Source of the DNA: Nostoc desertorum CM1-VF14
GTDB lineage: Bacteria > Cyanobacteriota > Cyanobacteriia > Cyanobacteriales > Nostocaceae
NCBI GenBank assembly: GCA_019359245.1
Contig: JAHHHR010000013.1
Coordinates: 1-64,000 of the forward strand
Reading direction: 5' to 3'
DNA: 64,000 nt
The position numbers and the translations under genes were made by a program. Positions 9,842 to 18,854 of the stretch are shown in pieces (within the stretch, counting starts at the first letter, position 1; each line of letters begins with the position of its first letter). Below the pieces are notes generated by a model, which did no database searches, was not told where the DNA came from, and saw nothing but the letters and a program-made list of their open reading frames with translations.

Positions 9842-9959
9842 TCCTAAAAAATAGTCATATTTTACAGTTTTGAACACAGATAAAGCTGTGACTGCACCCG
9901 TACAGCATTAGTATTAAAGGCTAGGGTATGGAGTCAGTACAAACGAGAGTAGCAAAGTA

Positions 9960-10445
9960 ATGAAAAATCTTCAGCACACTGATCCTGATCCTGATTTTGA
10001 GAAGCTTTTCGCTTAGATTAACCCGAAAATAGCAAATACTTTCACTGATGAGCAGTTAGAAGCAGTAATAAGGAGTTTTGACTCTCATAGTTGGGCACGT
10101 CATCCTTTAGACATAAAAGTTTCAGTACCAATTCCCGGATTAAGGTTTTACCTGGTGTTGCTAGCAGGTTCAGAACGTCGCTCTCAAGAGCGTTTACGCT
10201 CTAGCAAAGGTTTATATCCTTTTTGGACAGTTGGCAATGCTTTGTTCCTCATAGGATTTCTAATTATTTTATTGGCTTGCAGTTATATTCTATTTCATTT
10301 TGTATTATCTTTAATTACTAGCAAATATACCCCATCTTCTCCTACTTTAATTCCTTGGATTGATGATAGGTTTGAATGCGAACATACTCATAGAGCCTGG
10401 CATGACGGAAAGTGTTGGTATTATGAACACAGTCCGAATTTTTAA
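9960..10445 (+). pseudogene. Small two-domain membrane protein with an internal stop
   Basis: Reading from ATG 9960 gives 'MKNLQHTDPDPDFEKLFA', then TAG at 10014-10016. The same frame continues 'INPKIANTFTDEQLEAV...VSVPIPGLRFYLVLLAGSERRS' and a transmembrane helix ('ALFLIGFLIILLACSYILF') to 10445. Homology to the next gene covers both sides of the stop, so the TAG is a nonsense change (probably from CAG) or a sequencing error. The 96-aa piece from 10155 could be made only from a non-standard start. I recognise the family as small cyanobacterial proteins of unknown function: a short N-terminal soluble part, a basic linker and one membrane helix. Confidence 0.65.
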
Positions 10446-10470
10446 ACTTTATTTTTAACAAAAAATTAAG

Positions 10471-10719
10471 ATGTTTAAAAAGCATTTAACTAAAAACTAT
10501 TCCACAACTGATCCTTTTATACAACATTTTTTTGCCTCCATTAGTCCTCAAATAGCAGCTAGCTTTACCCATGCCCAATTAGCAGAATTAAAAAATGCAT
10601 TTGGAAATCGCGTTAGCAAGCGCCATACTGTGAATATTAGGCTTTCTATTCCATTTTTTAAAAAGTCCTTTTATCTAGTTTGTTTATTGGGCAAAGAAAA
10701 GCGTTTAAAAAAGCGTTAA
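10471..10719 (+). CDS. Small protein, paralogue of the preceding gene
   Basis: This 82-aa protein aligns with the N-terminal half of the preceding broken gene: 'FFASISPQIAASFTHAQLAELKNAF' region, then 'RLSIPFFKKSFYLVCLLGKEKR'. It ends where the relative enters its membrane helix, so it is either a naturally short form or a truncated one. Its 25-base spacing from the previous gene suggests tandem duplication and shared transcription. Function is unknown. Confidence 0.6.
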   Translation: MFKKHLTKNYSTTDPFIQHFFASISPQIAASFTHAQLAELKNAFGNRVSKRHTVNIRLSIPFFKKSFYLVCLLGKEKRLKKR

Positions 10720-11895
10720 TAAATGTTGGATTCGGGAAGCAAAAAATTTCAATTTTATATTAGACACATCGAGCTAACATTCCACACTTACGCAAATGAG
10801 AAATGCATTTATTAACTTGTGGCAGTTGGCAATGTACTTTTTTGCATCAAGGACTGGGCATTGGATACCAGTTGTCTGATTGGGAGGCAAATAAACTAGT
10901 CTATCAATAATCTACGGGCTAATCTGCGTTAGCGGAGCTTAACGTAATTATCGCAGTTGGAGGAGATGGGGAATACGATTATTCCTTTAGGCAACGGTGG
11001 TGATAAAGGGACTTCGCGATAGATGAAGGCGGCTGGTATTGCCATTGATGAATGTCAAAGATATTGATAGAAGGACTTACACCAGTATGTAGCATCAAGA
11101 TTACCTAAAGCCAGAGGAGGTTTTGGAGTGTGAGAAATTCCGCATACAGGATACTTATGGAATGAGCGTCACCCAGAACTGGTTGAAAAAGATGATGGGG
11201 GAAACTGATACGGAAGATTGCCGCGCTAGAAGCGATATTGACAATGGCTGGAGAAATGATTACTGCGTTTGTCCTGCCTTGGCACAGACTCTGATTTTTC
11301 AAGAGTACCCTTTAGGGTACTAGATGTGACAACACAACTTTCATAAAGTGGAAAAAACATCGTCAATCTAATTGTAAATGAATGTAAATTTTAATCTTAG
11401 CTTTGCATAAAACCGGAAAAATAAAACTGAGTAATACTTAATATATAAGACTTACACATTGACAGAACCAATTAAATATGTGTATGGATTTTCAGGTATT
11501 CAAGTTTGATTTTTCCAGCATTAGCCAGCGATCGCTGCCGACTTGCTTACGTCATACAAAAATATTAGACACAATCAGAAATGGTGCAATTTGATTTTGT
11601 AGCTAGATATATCAGTAAGCTGAACCACATCTAACCTGCGTAATATATATTACTGTATTTGTTGTGTGGCAAGCATCCTTGCTCGCCCAAATGTGCAAGT
11701 TAAATGTGGAACAGCTTACAAAAGTGAGATCCACCCGATTGATCCTCAACGGTTTTTACTATTTTTATTCTTAAGAACAATCGTTTGGATAAACTTCTGG
11801 TTTAAAAAAGAAATGGATTTCAATACTTCTCTGGTATTCCGCTTCCTACTTTGCTCATTTTCCAACATACAGTCACTAAATATTAGGAAAAGATA
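10720..11895. other. Long intergenic region, no convincing gene
   Basis: No recognisable gene was found in about 1.2 kb. Open frames at 11123-11323 (66 aa) and 11666-11896 (76 aa) lack a recognisable family, signal or good ribosome site. The stretch 10900-11300 has a fragmented, coding-like look with stops in every frame and may be an old pseudogene. The 'CAAGCATCCTTGCTCGCC' stretch near 11670 resembles a common Nostoc intergenic repeat. Confidence 0.45.
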
Positions 11896-12717
11896 ATGAC
11901 AAAGATTTTGGTTATTGATACGGAAAAAGAAGCCCGTAATATGTTTTTAAAATGTTTGGAGGAAGAAGGATTCGATGTGATATGTGCAGAAAATGGCCTT
12001 GTCGGTGTTGAGCGGGCACAAGAGCACTTACCCGATTTAATAATCAGCGATATTCTAATGCCAAAACTGAATGGTTATGGTGTTTTAAGGGCGCTGCGGC
12101 AAAACCCTATCACAGCGGTTATCTTGTTGATTTTTGTTACGACCAAAGTTACTCAGGCTGACATTCGCAAAGGCATGGAACTCGGAGCTGATGACTATCT
12201 TACTAAGCCCTGTAGGCCAGAGGAATTACTGAGAGCGATAATATCTCGTCTGGAAAGGCAAGCCTCGCTCCAAAAGTGGTATGCTGCACAGTTTCAGCCA
12301 CTCCTAAAATCACCCGAAATTGAGATTACGAAACCGACTACACCTCAATTGATTTTTCCGTCTGACCCCCAGTTGAAAAAGGTATTTTATTTCATTGAAG
12401 CTAATTATCACCAACAGATTACTCTCAATGACATAGCCTTAGCAGTAGGTTATTCCTCTAGTTACCTTTCTAAATTAGTACGACATAAAACTGGACAAAC
12501 TATACAAAGTTGGATTATTCAGCGCCGAATGGCAGCAGCACGTTCCTTGCTTGTAGAAACTTCAGAAAGAGTGGAACAGATTGCTACATTGGTGGGGTAT
12601 CAACATCCAGTTCATTTTTTTCGCCAGTTTCGCCAATATCACGGGGCAACTCCCCTAGCTTGGAGAAAGGCAAAGGCGCATTGCAGCTTTATTAAATACG
12701 ATATTCACCAAAGCTAG
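11896..12717 (+). CDS. Response regulator with AraC-type DNA-binding domain
   Basis: This 273-aa protein has a receiver domain (residues 1-125; phosphoacceptor Asp52 in 'LIISDILMP', 'FVTTKV', Lys in 'YLTKP') and an AraC helix-turn-helix (about 160-265, 'ITLNDIALAVGYSSSYLSKLV' and 'VEQIATLVGYQHPVHFFRQF'). It is a clear paralogue of the scytonemin-region regulator at 40194-41186, sharing 'GVERAQEHLPDLII' and 'RRMAAARSLL'-like segments, but with a short linker. In the acidic pocket the relative has Glu-Asp-Asp and this protein has Asp-Thr-Glu, so phosphorylation may be altered. It precedes the PAL cluster on the same strand and is the obvious candidate regulator. No kinase is adjacent. Confidence 0.9.
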   Translation: MTKILVIDTEKEARNMFLKCLEEEGFDVICAENGLVGVERAQEHLPDLIISDILMPKLNGYGVLRALRQNPITAVILLIFVTTKVTQADIRKGMELGADDYLTKPCRPEELLRAIISRLERQASLQKWYAAQFQPLLKSPEIEITKPTTPQLIFPSDPQLKKVFYFIEANYHQQITLNDIALAVGYSSSYLSKLVRHKTGQTIQSWIIQRRMAAARSLLVETSERVEQIATLVGYQHPVHFFRQFRQYHGATPLAWRKAKAHCSFIKYDIHQS

Positions 12718-13375
12718 GACAATAATTGTTAGTTTTTTAACGTAATTAGTTATTGTTTTTAATTCTGAAATATTTTAAAGTACGAAAAGATAAAGATAGT
12801 TTGGCTTCTTGTTTTATCTTTGGTTAAAGCTCTCTGACTGATTCTTCTCTTTTTTGAATTAAGCCTAATTTACGCATCAGTAATTATGAACAAGTTTTAG
12901 TGATTAATATGCATAAAAATCCAGATTTATTTCAAATCGACACCGTTAAAACTTAGCCACAGATTGTAATAACGCGATTACATAACACTGCTCTCCCATT
13001 TTTGAAAAAATTGTAGTATGCTCTTGACATTATGTAGTATATTGTGTAATATGTATGTAGTAAAGCACTCGTACCATTCGTTCTCTCAAAACTTTTCAAC
13101 AAGAAAGAGGAGAGAGGCAAGCAAAACCAATACTGCTCGGTTAAGCATTTTTAACTCGGAATTGGGTTTGGGAAAAAGGTTAAAGGTTTTTTATTTGGCG
13201 TTTTCCCCTTAACCGAAAAGTATTGCAAACAAAACTAACTAGTTGTATCTGTTAGAACAAAAGCTTGATCACTTAGCATTTCTATAGGTTAAATTCCTAC
13301 TGCCCGAACCCAAGGGTTAATAAATAATTCTCACAAGTCAATTAACTGAAGTCTTTAGGAAAATTATTCTTGACT
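12718..13375. other. Intergenic region before the aromatic cluster
   Basis: This stretch is AT-rich and holds no convincing gene. A 64-aa open frame (13018-13212) and a 15-codon frame (12909) have no recognisable features. The promoter of the downstream gene block should lie here, but I cannot place it with confidence. Confidence 0.5.
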
Positions 13376-14470
13376 ATGATTATAATCATGAAACAGGGTA
13401 CTTTATCTACTGAAATTGAGCGCGTGGCTACAGAAATTAGTCATCGTGAACTGACAACAGAAGTATGTAAAGGTCAGCACAAAACAGTTATTGGTTTAAT
13501 AGGCGAAACCGCAGAAATTGATGCTGGAGAAATTCAAAACATTAGCCCTTTTATTGAGCAAGTTATCCGGGTGAAAAAGCCCTTTAAACGTGCTTCTTTG
13601 GAATTCCGCTATGGAGAATATAGTGAAGTAGTAGTACCTACACCTAACGGCCCTGTAACCTTTGGTCAAAACCATCCTTTAGTTTTAGTTGCTGGCCCTT
13701 GCTCTGTTGAAAATGAAGAAATGATTATTCAAACAGCGCAAGTAGTAAAAGCATCTGGAGCGCAGTTTCTGCGGGGTGGTGCATATAAACCTCGTACTTC
13801 TCCTTACGCTTTCCAAGGTCACGGTGAGAATGCCTTAGGTTTACTGTTGAAAGCTAAAGAAGTTACCGGTTTAGGAATTATCACGGAACTGATGGATGCA
13901 ACTGAGTTAGACAAGGTTGCGGAAGTTGCAGATGTGATCCAAATTGGTGCCCGTAATATGCAGAATTTCTCACTGCTGAAGAAAGTTGGTGCTACTGGTA
14001 AGCCAGTACTCTTGAAGCGGGGTCTAGCTGCCACTATTGAAGATTGGTTGATGTCAGCCGAGTATGTTTTAGCAGCAGGTAATCCCAATGTGATTTTATG
14101 CGAACGGGGAATTCGCACTTTTGACCGACAATATACTCGTAACACTTTAGATATATCTGCAATTCCAGTATTGCGAACCCTGACTCATTTACCGATCATG
14201 ATTGACCCTAGCCACGCTACTGGTAAATCAGAGTTTGTTTCAACTATGTCTATGGCCTCTATTGCTGCTGGTGCAGATTCTTTGATGATTGAGGTACACC
14301 CCAACCCAGCCAAAGCACTTTCTGATGGGCCGCAGTCTTTGACATTGGAAGCATTTGAAGAATTAATGCAAGAATTAGCTAGCATCAGCAAATTCTTTGG
14401 CCGTTGGTCTAAAAGCAATAGTACAGTTGCAACACCAAAGCTTACTACACGAGTTTCTAGCTTCGTCTAA
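13376..14470 (+). CDS. aroF: 3-deoxy-7-phosphoheptulonate (DAHP) synthase
   Basis: This enzyme joins phosphoenolpyruvate and erythrose 4-phosphate, the first step of aromatic biosynthesis, in the cytoplasm. The 364-aa protein has a ferredoxin-like N-terminal regulatory domain (residues 1-75, 'GLIGETAEID') and a TIM barrel with 'VLVAGPCSVE', 'GGAYKPRTSPYAFQG', 'IQIGARNMQNF', 'VLLKRG' and 'IDPSHATGK', which form the PEP, phosphate and metal sites. I chose ATG 13376 because the family typically begins 'MIIVMK...' and an AGGA lies upstream. It is of the type I beta (AroF/Kdo8P-like) class. Placed directly before PAL, it probably feeds phenylalanine into the cluster; a housekeeping copy should exist elsewhere. 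Confidence 0.93.
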   Translation: MIIIMKQGTLSTEIERVATEISHRELTTEVCKGQHKTVIGLIGETAEIDAGEIQNISPFIEQVIRVKKPFKRASLEFRYGEYSEVVVPTPNGPVTFGQNHPLVLVAGPCSVENEEMIIQTAQVVKASGAQFLRGGAYKPRTSPYAFQGHGENALGLLLKAKEVTGLGIITELMDATELDKVAEVADVIQIGARNMQNFSLLKKVGATGKPVLLKRGLAATIEDWLMSAEYVLAAGNPNVILCERGIRTFDRQYTRNTLDISAIPVLRTLTHLPIMIDPSHATGKSEFVSTMSMASIAAGADSLMIEVHPNPAKALSDGPQSLTLEAFEELMQELASISKFFGRWSKSNSTVATPKLTTRVSSFV

Positions 14471-14659
14471 GTCTAAAGCAGTGGCATTGCTGACTTTACA
14501 CAATATGCTTGCATAAAACCCTACTTTACTTCTGATAGGTATACAAATGTTTCAGTTAGGTTAAGGCAAGTAAATCCAGCCTCTTACAGCAACGCCTAAT
14601 CACACTGCTCGAACAAGATATTTCTACGAATAGCTACAATTTTAAGGTCAAAAACTCCG

Positions 14660-16357
14660 ATGAACACAGTATCTTTAAGCACAGATAAGACTTCTAAATA
14701 TTTACCTTCTTTCTCAGGAAAGATAGACAAAACAATTATTGTTGGTGAAAAAAACCTGACAATTGATGAAGTCGTTAGCGTCGCCCGTCATGATGCTTTG
14801 GTACGTGTGACTGATAATCAGAAGGTATTACAAGGAATCCAAGCTTCTCGTGACTATATTTCTCATGCCGTTGAAACTGGTCAGGCTATTTATGGTGTGA
14901 CTAGCGGCTTTGGTGGTATGGCTAATGTTGTCATCTCGCCTGAGTGTGCACCTTTATTGCAGAATAACCTCGTTTGGTTTCTCAAATCAGGTGCAGGGCA
15001 GAGATTACCACTGGCTGATGTCCGCGCTGCCATGTTGTTGCGGATAAACTCACATTTGTATGGTGCATCTGGTATCCGTCTAGAACTGATTCAGCGTTTA
15101 GAAAAGTTTTTGAATGCTGGTGTTACACCCCATGTTTATGAACTTGGTTCCATCGGTGCAAGTGGCGATTTAGTGCCACTATCTTACATTACTGGGGCAA
15201 TGATTGGTCTAGATCCTAGCTACACCGTTGATTTTAACGGTACAGAAATGGATGCTCCCACAGCCTTGAAAAAGCTCGGTTTAGAGCCATTGCAACTACT
15301 TCCGAAAGAAGGGTTGGCAATGATGAATGGTACTTCTGTGATGACTGCGATCGCGGCTAACTGCGTTTACGATACCAAAACCTTATTAACCCTAGCAATG
15401 GGGGCCCATGCCTTAGCTATTCAAGGTTTGAATGGGACGAATCAATCCTTTCACCCATTCATTCATCAGTTAAAACCGCATCCAGGACAAAAATGGGCTG
15501 CTTCTCAAATGCTCAATTTGCTTGCAGGTTCTTCCTTAGTCCGTGAAGAGTTAGATGGTTCCCACGATTATCGAGGTACACATTTAATTCAAGACCGTTA
15601 TTCGCTGCGCTGTCTACCCCAATATATGGGTCCAATTATCGATGGTATTGAGCAGATTAGCAAACAAATTGAAGTAGAGATTAACTCCGCGACAGATAAC
15701 CCACTGATTGATGTAGAAAACCAAGCTAGTTATCACGGTGGTAACTTCTTAGGACAGTACGTCAGCATCGGTATGGATCAGCTGCGTCACTATATTGGGT
15801 TGTTGGCTAAACATTTGGATGTACAAATAGCCTGTTTGGTAGCACCAGAATTTAATAATGGACTACCAGCATCTTTAGTAGGAAACAGCGAACGTAGTGT
15901 GAACATGGGGCTAAAGGGTCTGCAAATAGCTGGAAACTCTATCATGCCGTTATTGACCTTCTACGGCAATTCCATAGCCGATAGATTCCCTACCCATGCC
16001 GAACAATTTAATCAAAATATCAACAGTCAAGGTTTTGCTTCTGCAAATTTAGCCCGACAGTCTGTAGAAATTTTCCAACAATATATGGCGATCGCACTGA
16101 TGTTTGGGGTGCAAGCAGTTGATTTACGCACCTATGCAGTCGCTAAACATTATGACGCTCGTGCTTGCCTATCACCTGCGACAAGAGATTTATATATAGC
16201 AATCCGGAATGTAGTCGGACAGCCACCTGCTGCTGATCGTCCTTACATTTGCAATGACCACGAACAAGGCCTAGACTTACATATTGCTCGGATTGCTGCT
16301 GATATCGCCTCTGGTGGACAAATTATCGCTGCTATTAACAATCTTGTGGTCAACTGA
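14660..16357 (+). CDS. Phenylalanine ammonia-lyase
   Basis: This 565-aa aromatic amino-acid ammonia-lyase deaminates phenylalanine to trans-cinnamate using an MIO cofactor made autocatalytically from Ala167-Ser168-Gly169 ('GSIGASGDLVPL'). Those positions, the Tyr-containing lid 'IYGVTSGFGG' and 'NGTSVMT' match the cyanobacterial PAL of Anabaena variabilis as I recall it, and similarity runs the whole length. Residues 107-108 are Phe-Leu; Leu there favours phenylalanine, whereas tyrosine ammonia-lyases have His. It follows DAHP synthase by 189 bases and precedes an acyl-CoA ligase by 84, so cinnamate is probably activated next. A histidine ammonia-lyase is less likely given the selectivity residues. 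Confidence 0.93.
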   Translation: MNTVSLSTDKTSKYLPSFSGKIDKTIIVGEKNLTIDEVVSVARHDALVRVTDNQKVLQGIQASRDYISHAVETGQAIYGVTSGFGGMANVVISPECAPLLQNNLVWFLKSGAGQRLPLADVRAAMLLRINSHLYGASGIRLELIQRLEKFLNAGVTPHVYELGSIGASGDLVPLSYITGAMIGLDPSYTVDFNGTEMDAPTALKKLGLEPLQLLPKEGLAMMNGTSVMTAIAANCVYDTKTLLTLAMGAHALAIQGLNGTNQSFHPFIHQLKPHPGQKWAASQMLNLLAGSSLVREELDGSHDYRGTHLIQDRYSLRCLPQYMGPIIDGIEQISKQIEVEINSATDNPLIDVENQASYHGGNFLGQYVSIGMDQLRHYIGLLAKHLDVQIACLVAPEFNNGLPASLVGNSERSVNMGLKGLQIAGNSIMPLLTFYGNSIADRFPTHAEQFNQNINSQGFASANLARQSVEIFQQYMAIALMFGVQAVDLRTYAVAKHYDARACLSPATRDLYIAIRNVVGQPPAADRPYICNDHEQGLDLHIARIAADIASGGQIIAAINNLVVN

Positions 16358-16441
16358 AAGTTTGATTGATGATTTTATTGCCTAGAGCATCATATAGAGG
16401 CTAATCGTCACCGCATTCAACAATCCTAATTACTTACAGTT

Positions 16442-17974
16442 ATGAACATCGCACATTATGTGGAGCGAGGACATCGCTTATTGCCTAATAAGATTGCCCT
16501 GATTTTTGAAGATAAATCTTTTACTTACAAACAGCTTGATGAGTTAGCAGGGCGAGTAGCAAACGGTTTAAAAGGATTGGGAATTAAAAAAGGCGATCGC
16601 GTGGCTTTGTTTTTGCCAAATATTCCAGAGTTTGTGATTTCTTATCTTGGCATTCTCAAAATTGGTGCTGTTGCTGTTTCCATCAACGTTATGTTGAAAA
16701 CTGCTGAAGTTAGTTACATTCTCAACGATTGTGCAGTCAAAGTCATCATTACCACAGAATCCCAAAGCGAGCAGATATCAGAGGCAGACTTACCCGAATT
16801 ACAACATATTTTCATTGCTGAAGGGAAAGCCAATAAGGGAACAACTTTAGCACAACTGATAGCTAATGCTTCTCTAGAGTCACCTGCACTAGAAATGGAA
16901 CGCCATGCCCCTGCTTGTATTCTCTATACTTCAGGTACGACAGGCTTTCCTAAAGGTGCTACTCTTTCCCACGGCAATGTCATTGCTAACAGCTACGCAG
17001 CGAACCGTTGTTATCGTCTTAGTAATAGCGATCGCTTACTGCTATATTTGCCACTGTTCCATTGTTTTGGTCAAAACGCCATTTTAAATACTGGTTTTAG
17101 TGCCTGTGCAACTATTATTCTATACCGTCGTTTTGACCTAGAAAAACTTCTTGAAGACCTTCGTAAATATCAAGCTACAATGCTTTTTGGCGTGCCCACA
17201 GTATTTATCAAAATGCTGAATAAAGATATCTCTGCGAAGCATCTTAAGAGCATACGTTATTACTTTTCAGCCGCTGCACCAATGCCAATTGAAATCGCCC
17301 AAAAATGGCATGATAAATATGGATATTTTATCCATGAAGGTTATGGTTTAACGGAAACATCACCATTTGCGACTTATAACAATGACTTGAATTACAAACT
17401 GGGTTCAATTGGTACTCCAATTGATAATGTAGAAATCCAGATTGTTGATCGTTATGGTCATCAGGTACAACCAGGCGAGTTGGGTGAAATTATAGTTCGA
17501 GGGCCAAATGTCATGCTTGGCTATTGGAATCGTCCCTTAGAAACTGCGGCAGTAATTAAAAATGGTTGGTTCCATACTGGTGATATTGGCCGTATGGATG
17601 AAGATGGATTCTTCTATATTGTTGACCGCTTGAAAGATATGATCAATTTATCAGGATTTAAAGTTTATCCAACTGAAGTTGAAAATATCATTTATCAACA
17701 TCCAGCAGTTGCCGAAGTTGCTGTATATGGTGTTCCTGACCCCATTAAAGGTGAGATAGTTAAAGCTAACATTGTGCTTAAGGCTGGTCAAATAATTACA
17801 GAAGCACAAATAAAGGAATTTTGTTCTCCAAGAATAGCAACTTATAAGATTCCCGAAGCTATCGATTTTGTTTCTGTAATTCCCAAAAATCCAACTGGTA
17901 AAGTTTTAAAAATGCTTTTGAGGCAAGAAAAAACGCCAAATCTTTCTCCAGCCAAGATGCTAACAAATAGTTAA
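16442..17974 (+). CDS. Acyl-CoA ligase (probable cinnamate-CoA ligase)
   Basis: This 510-aa member of the ANL adenylating family activates a carboxylic acid with ATP and transfers it to CoA. The motifs are 'YTSGTTGFPKGATLSHGN' (about residues 160-177), 'YGLTETSPF', 'HTGDIGRMDEDGFFYIVDRLKD' in two parts, and the C-terminal catalytic Lys in 'NPTGKVLK'. No carrier protein lies nearby, so CoA is the likely acceptor. Placed directly after PAL, its likely substrate is cinnamate, as in plant 4-coumarate-CoA ligases; sequence alone cannot exclude a fatty acid. It is probably co-transcribed with its neighbours. Confidence 0.88.
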   Translation: MNIAHYVERGHRLLPNKIALIFEDKSFTYKQLDELAGRVANGLKGLGIKKGDRVALFLPNIPEFVISYLGILKIGAVAVSINVMLKTAEVSYILNDCAVKVIITTESQSEQISEADLPELQHIFIAEGKANKGTTLAQLIANASLESPALEMERHAPACILYTSGTTGFPKGATLSHGNVIANSYAANRCYRLSNSDRLLLYLPLFHCFGQNAILNTGFSACATIILYRRFDLEKLLEDLRKYQATMLFGVPTVFIKMLNKDISAKHLKSIRYYFSAAAPMPIEIAQKWHDKYGYFIHEGYGLTETSPFATYNNDLNYKLGSIGTPIDNVEIQIVDRYGHQVQPGELGEIIVRGPNVMLGYWNRPLETAAVIKNGWFHTGDIGRMDEDGFFYIVDRLKDMINLSGFKVYPTEVENIIYQHPAVAEVAVYGVPDPIKGEIVKANIVLKAGQIITEAQIKEFCSPRIATYKIPEAIDFVSVIPKNPTGKVLKMLLRQEKTPNLSPAKMLTNS

Positions 17975-18041
17975 TTATATACAGGGCTTATTTGTTATGT
18001 ATGCCTCATTTTCCCTCTATCAATCATGGAATACATAAAAC

Positions 18042-18728
18042 ATGACTCTTGATTTAATACAGCAAACCGAAGTTGCTAAAAAGCTTACTTGTAAATTCAA
18101 AATTGCAGAATCCCCCCTTGAGAACCATCAATGCCAGTCTTTAATATCAGAGATATATTACAAAAAACTGGGAATTAAATTCTCGGAATCACACTATGAT
18201 ATTGAAGCCAAGATCGAACTATATCCTCATCATTATTTAATGGGATTAGTTAATGATGAATTAGTTGCCTGTATGGGATTATATCTACACAGTACTAATC
18301 CTGAAAGATATGCTAAAGTAACTGAAGAGGATATTGAACAGCTCTTAATTCCAGTTGCGGCAGCCAACAGATACTCAGGAAAAAATATTAGAGAATTGAG
18401 CAAATTTGTTGTCAAAGATGAGTGGCGCAATAAAGGCATTGGAAAATTATTGATGGGAGTAGCGCACTCTAAAGACTTCATTCACATGAACGAAGAAGAA
18501 CCAGATCTTTTAGTTGCTTGTGCAAATGTCTCAATCTTCAAATATTTTTCAGATGCTCTAAATATCCATACTCGCATCATCAAGCCAGTTCCTTTTTATA
18601 AAATTCATGAATTTTACCGAGCCGGTAGCGAACCAATGGAAAGCCGCCTCATAATTCCAGACATTGATATTCCGGCTCAATGGTATCAGCATTCTCCAAT
18701 TCCTGGAGAGTATGAGATAGAAATATAG
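18042..18728 (+). CDS. GNAT-fold acyltransferase, FeeM/autoinducer-synthase-like
   Basis: This 228-aa protein shows the GNAT acyl-CoA-binding motif ('SKFVVKDEWRNKGIGKLLM', about residues 125-143) after a beta strand ('YLMGLVNDELVACMGLYL'), and its general layout matches N-acyl amino-acid synthases (FeeM) and N-acyl-homoserine-lactone synthases. Such enzymes move an acyl group from a carrier protein or CoA to an amino acid. In this cluster the most economical role is transfer of cinnamoyl from CoA to an amino-acid amine. Assignment to the GNAT fold is good; the substrate is inferred from context. Confidence 0.72.
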   Translation: MTLDLIQQTEVAKKLTCKFKIAESPLENHQCQSLISEIYYKKLGIKFSESHYDIEAKIELYPHHYLMGLVNDELVACMGLYLHSTNPERYAKVTEEDIEQLLIPVAAANRYSGKNIRELSKFVVKDEWRNKGIGKLLMGVAHSKDFIHMNEEEPDLLVACANVSIFKYFSDALNIHTRIIKPVPFYKIHEFYRAGSEPMESRLIIPDIDIPAQWYQHSPIPGEYEIEI

Positions 18729-18741
18729 CTCTGGCTATAGC

Positions 18742-18772
18742 TATGAGAAAGCATCAATCTAGCTTTCTCATA
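18742..18772 (+). terminator. Intercistronic stem-loop without T-tract
   Basis: TATGAGAAAGC (18742-18752) pairs perfectly with GCTTTCTCATA (18762-18772) across a 9-base loop. No run of T follows, so it looks like an mRNA processing or stability element, or a weak terminator, between the acyltransferase and oxidase genes. Confidence 0.55.
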
Positions 18773-18854
18773 ATCACAAGCCTTACGGATGAACAAAAAA
18801 GTTCATCAGTAATGTTTCAATTGTCCATCAAACTTTAATCAAGGATAAATGTTT

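Noticed and set aside
11123..11323. 66-codon plus-strand frame with 'ETDTEDCRARSDIDNGW'
   Set aside because: It looks protein-like but has no start context, no recognisable family, and stops surround it in all frames; at most part of an old pseudogene.
11666..11896. 76-codon frame ending at the regulator's start codon
   Set aside because: It starts inside a dispersed repeat and has no family or ribosome site.
13018..13212. 64-codon frame upstream of the DAHP synthase gene
   Set aside because: Composition is random-like, with no ribosome site; not a credible leader peptide.
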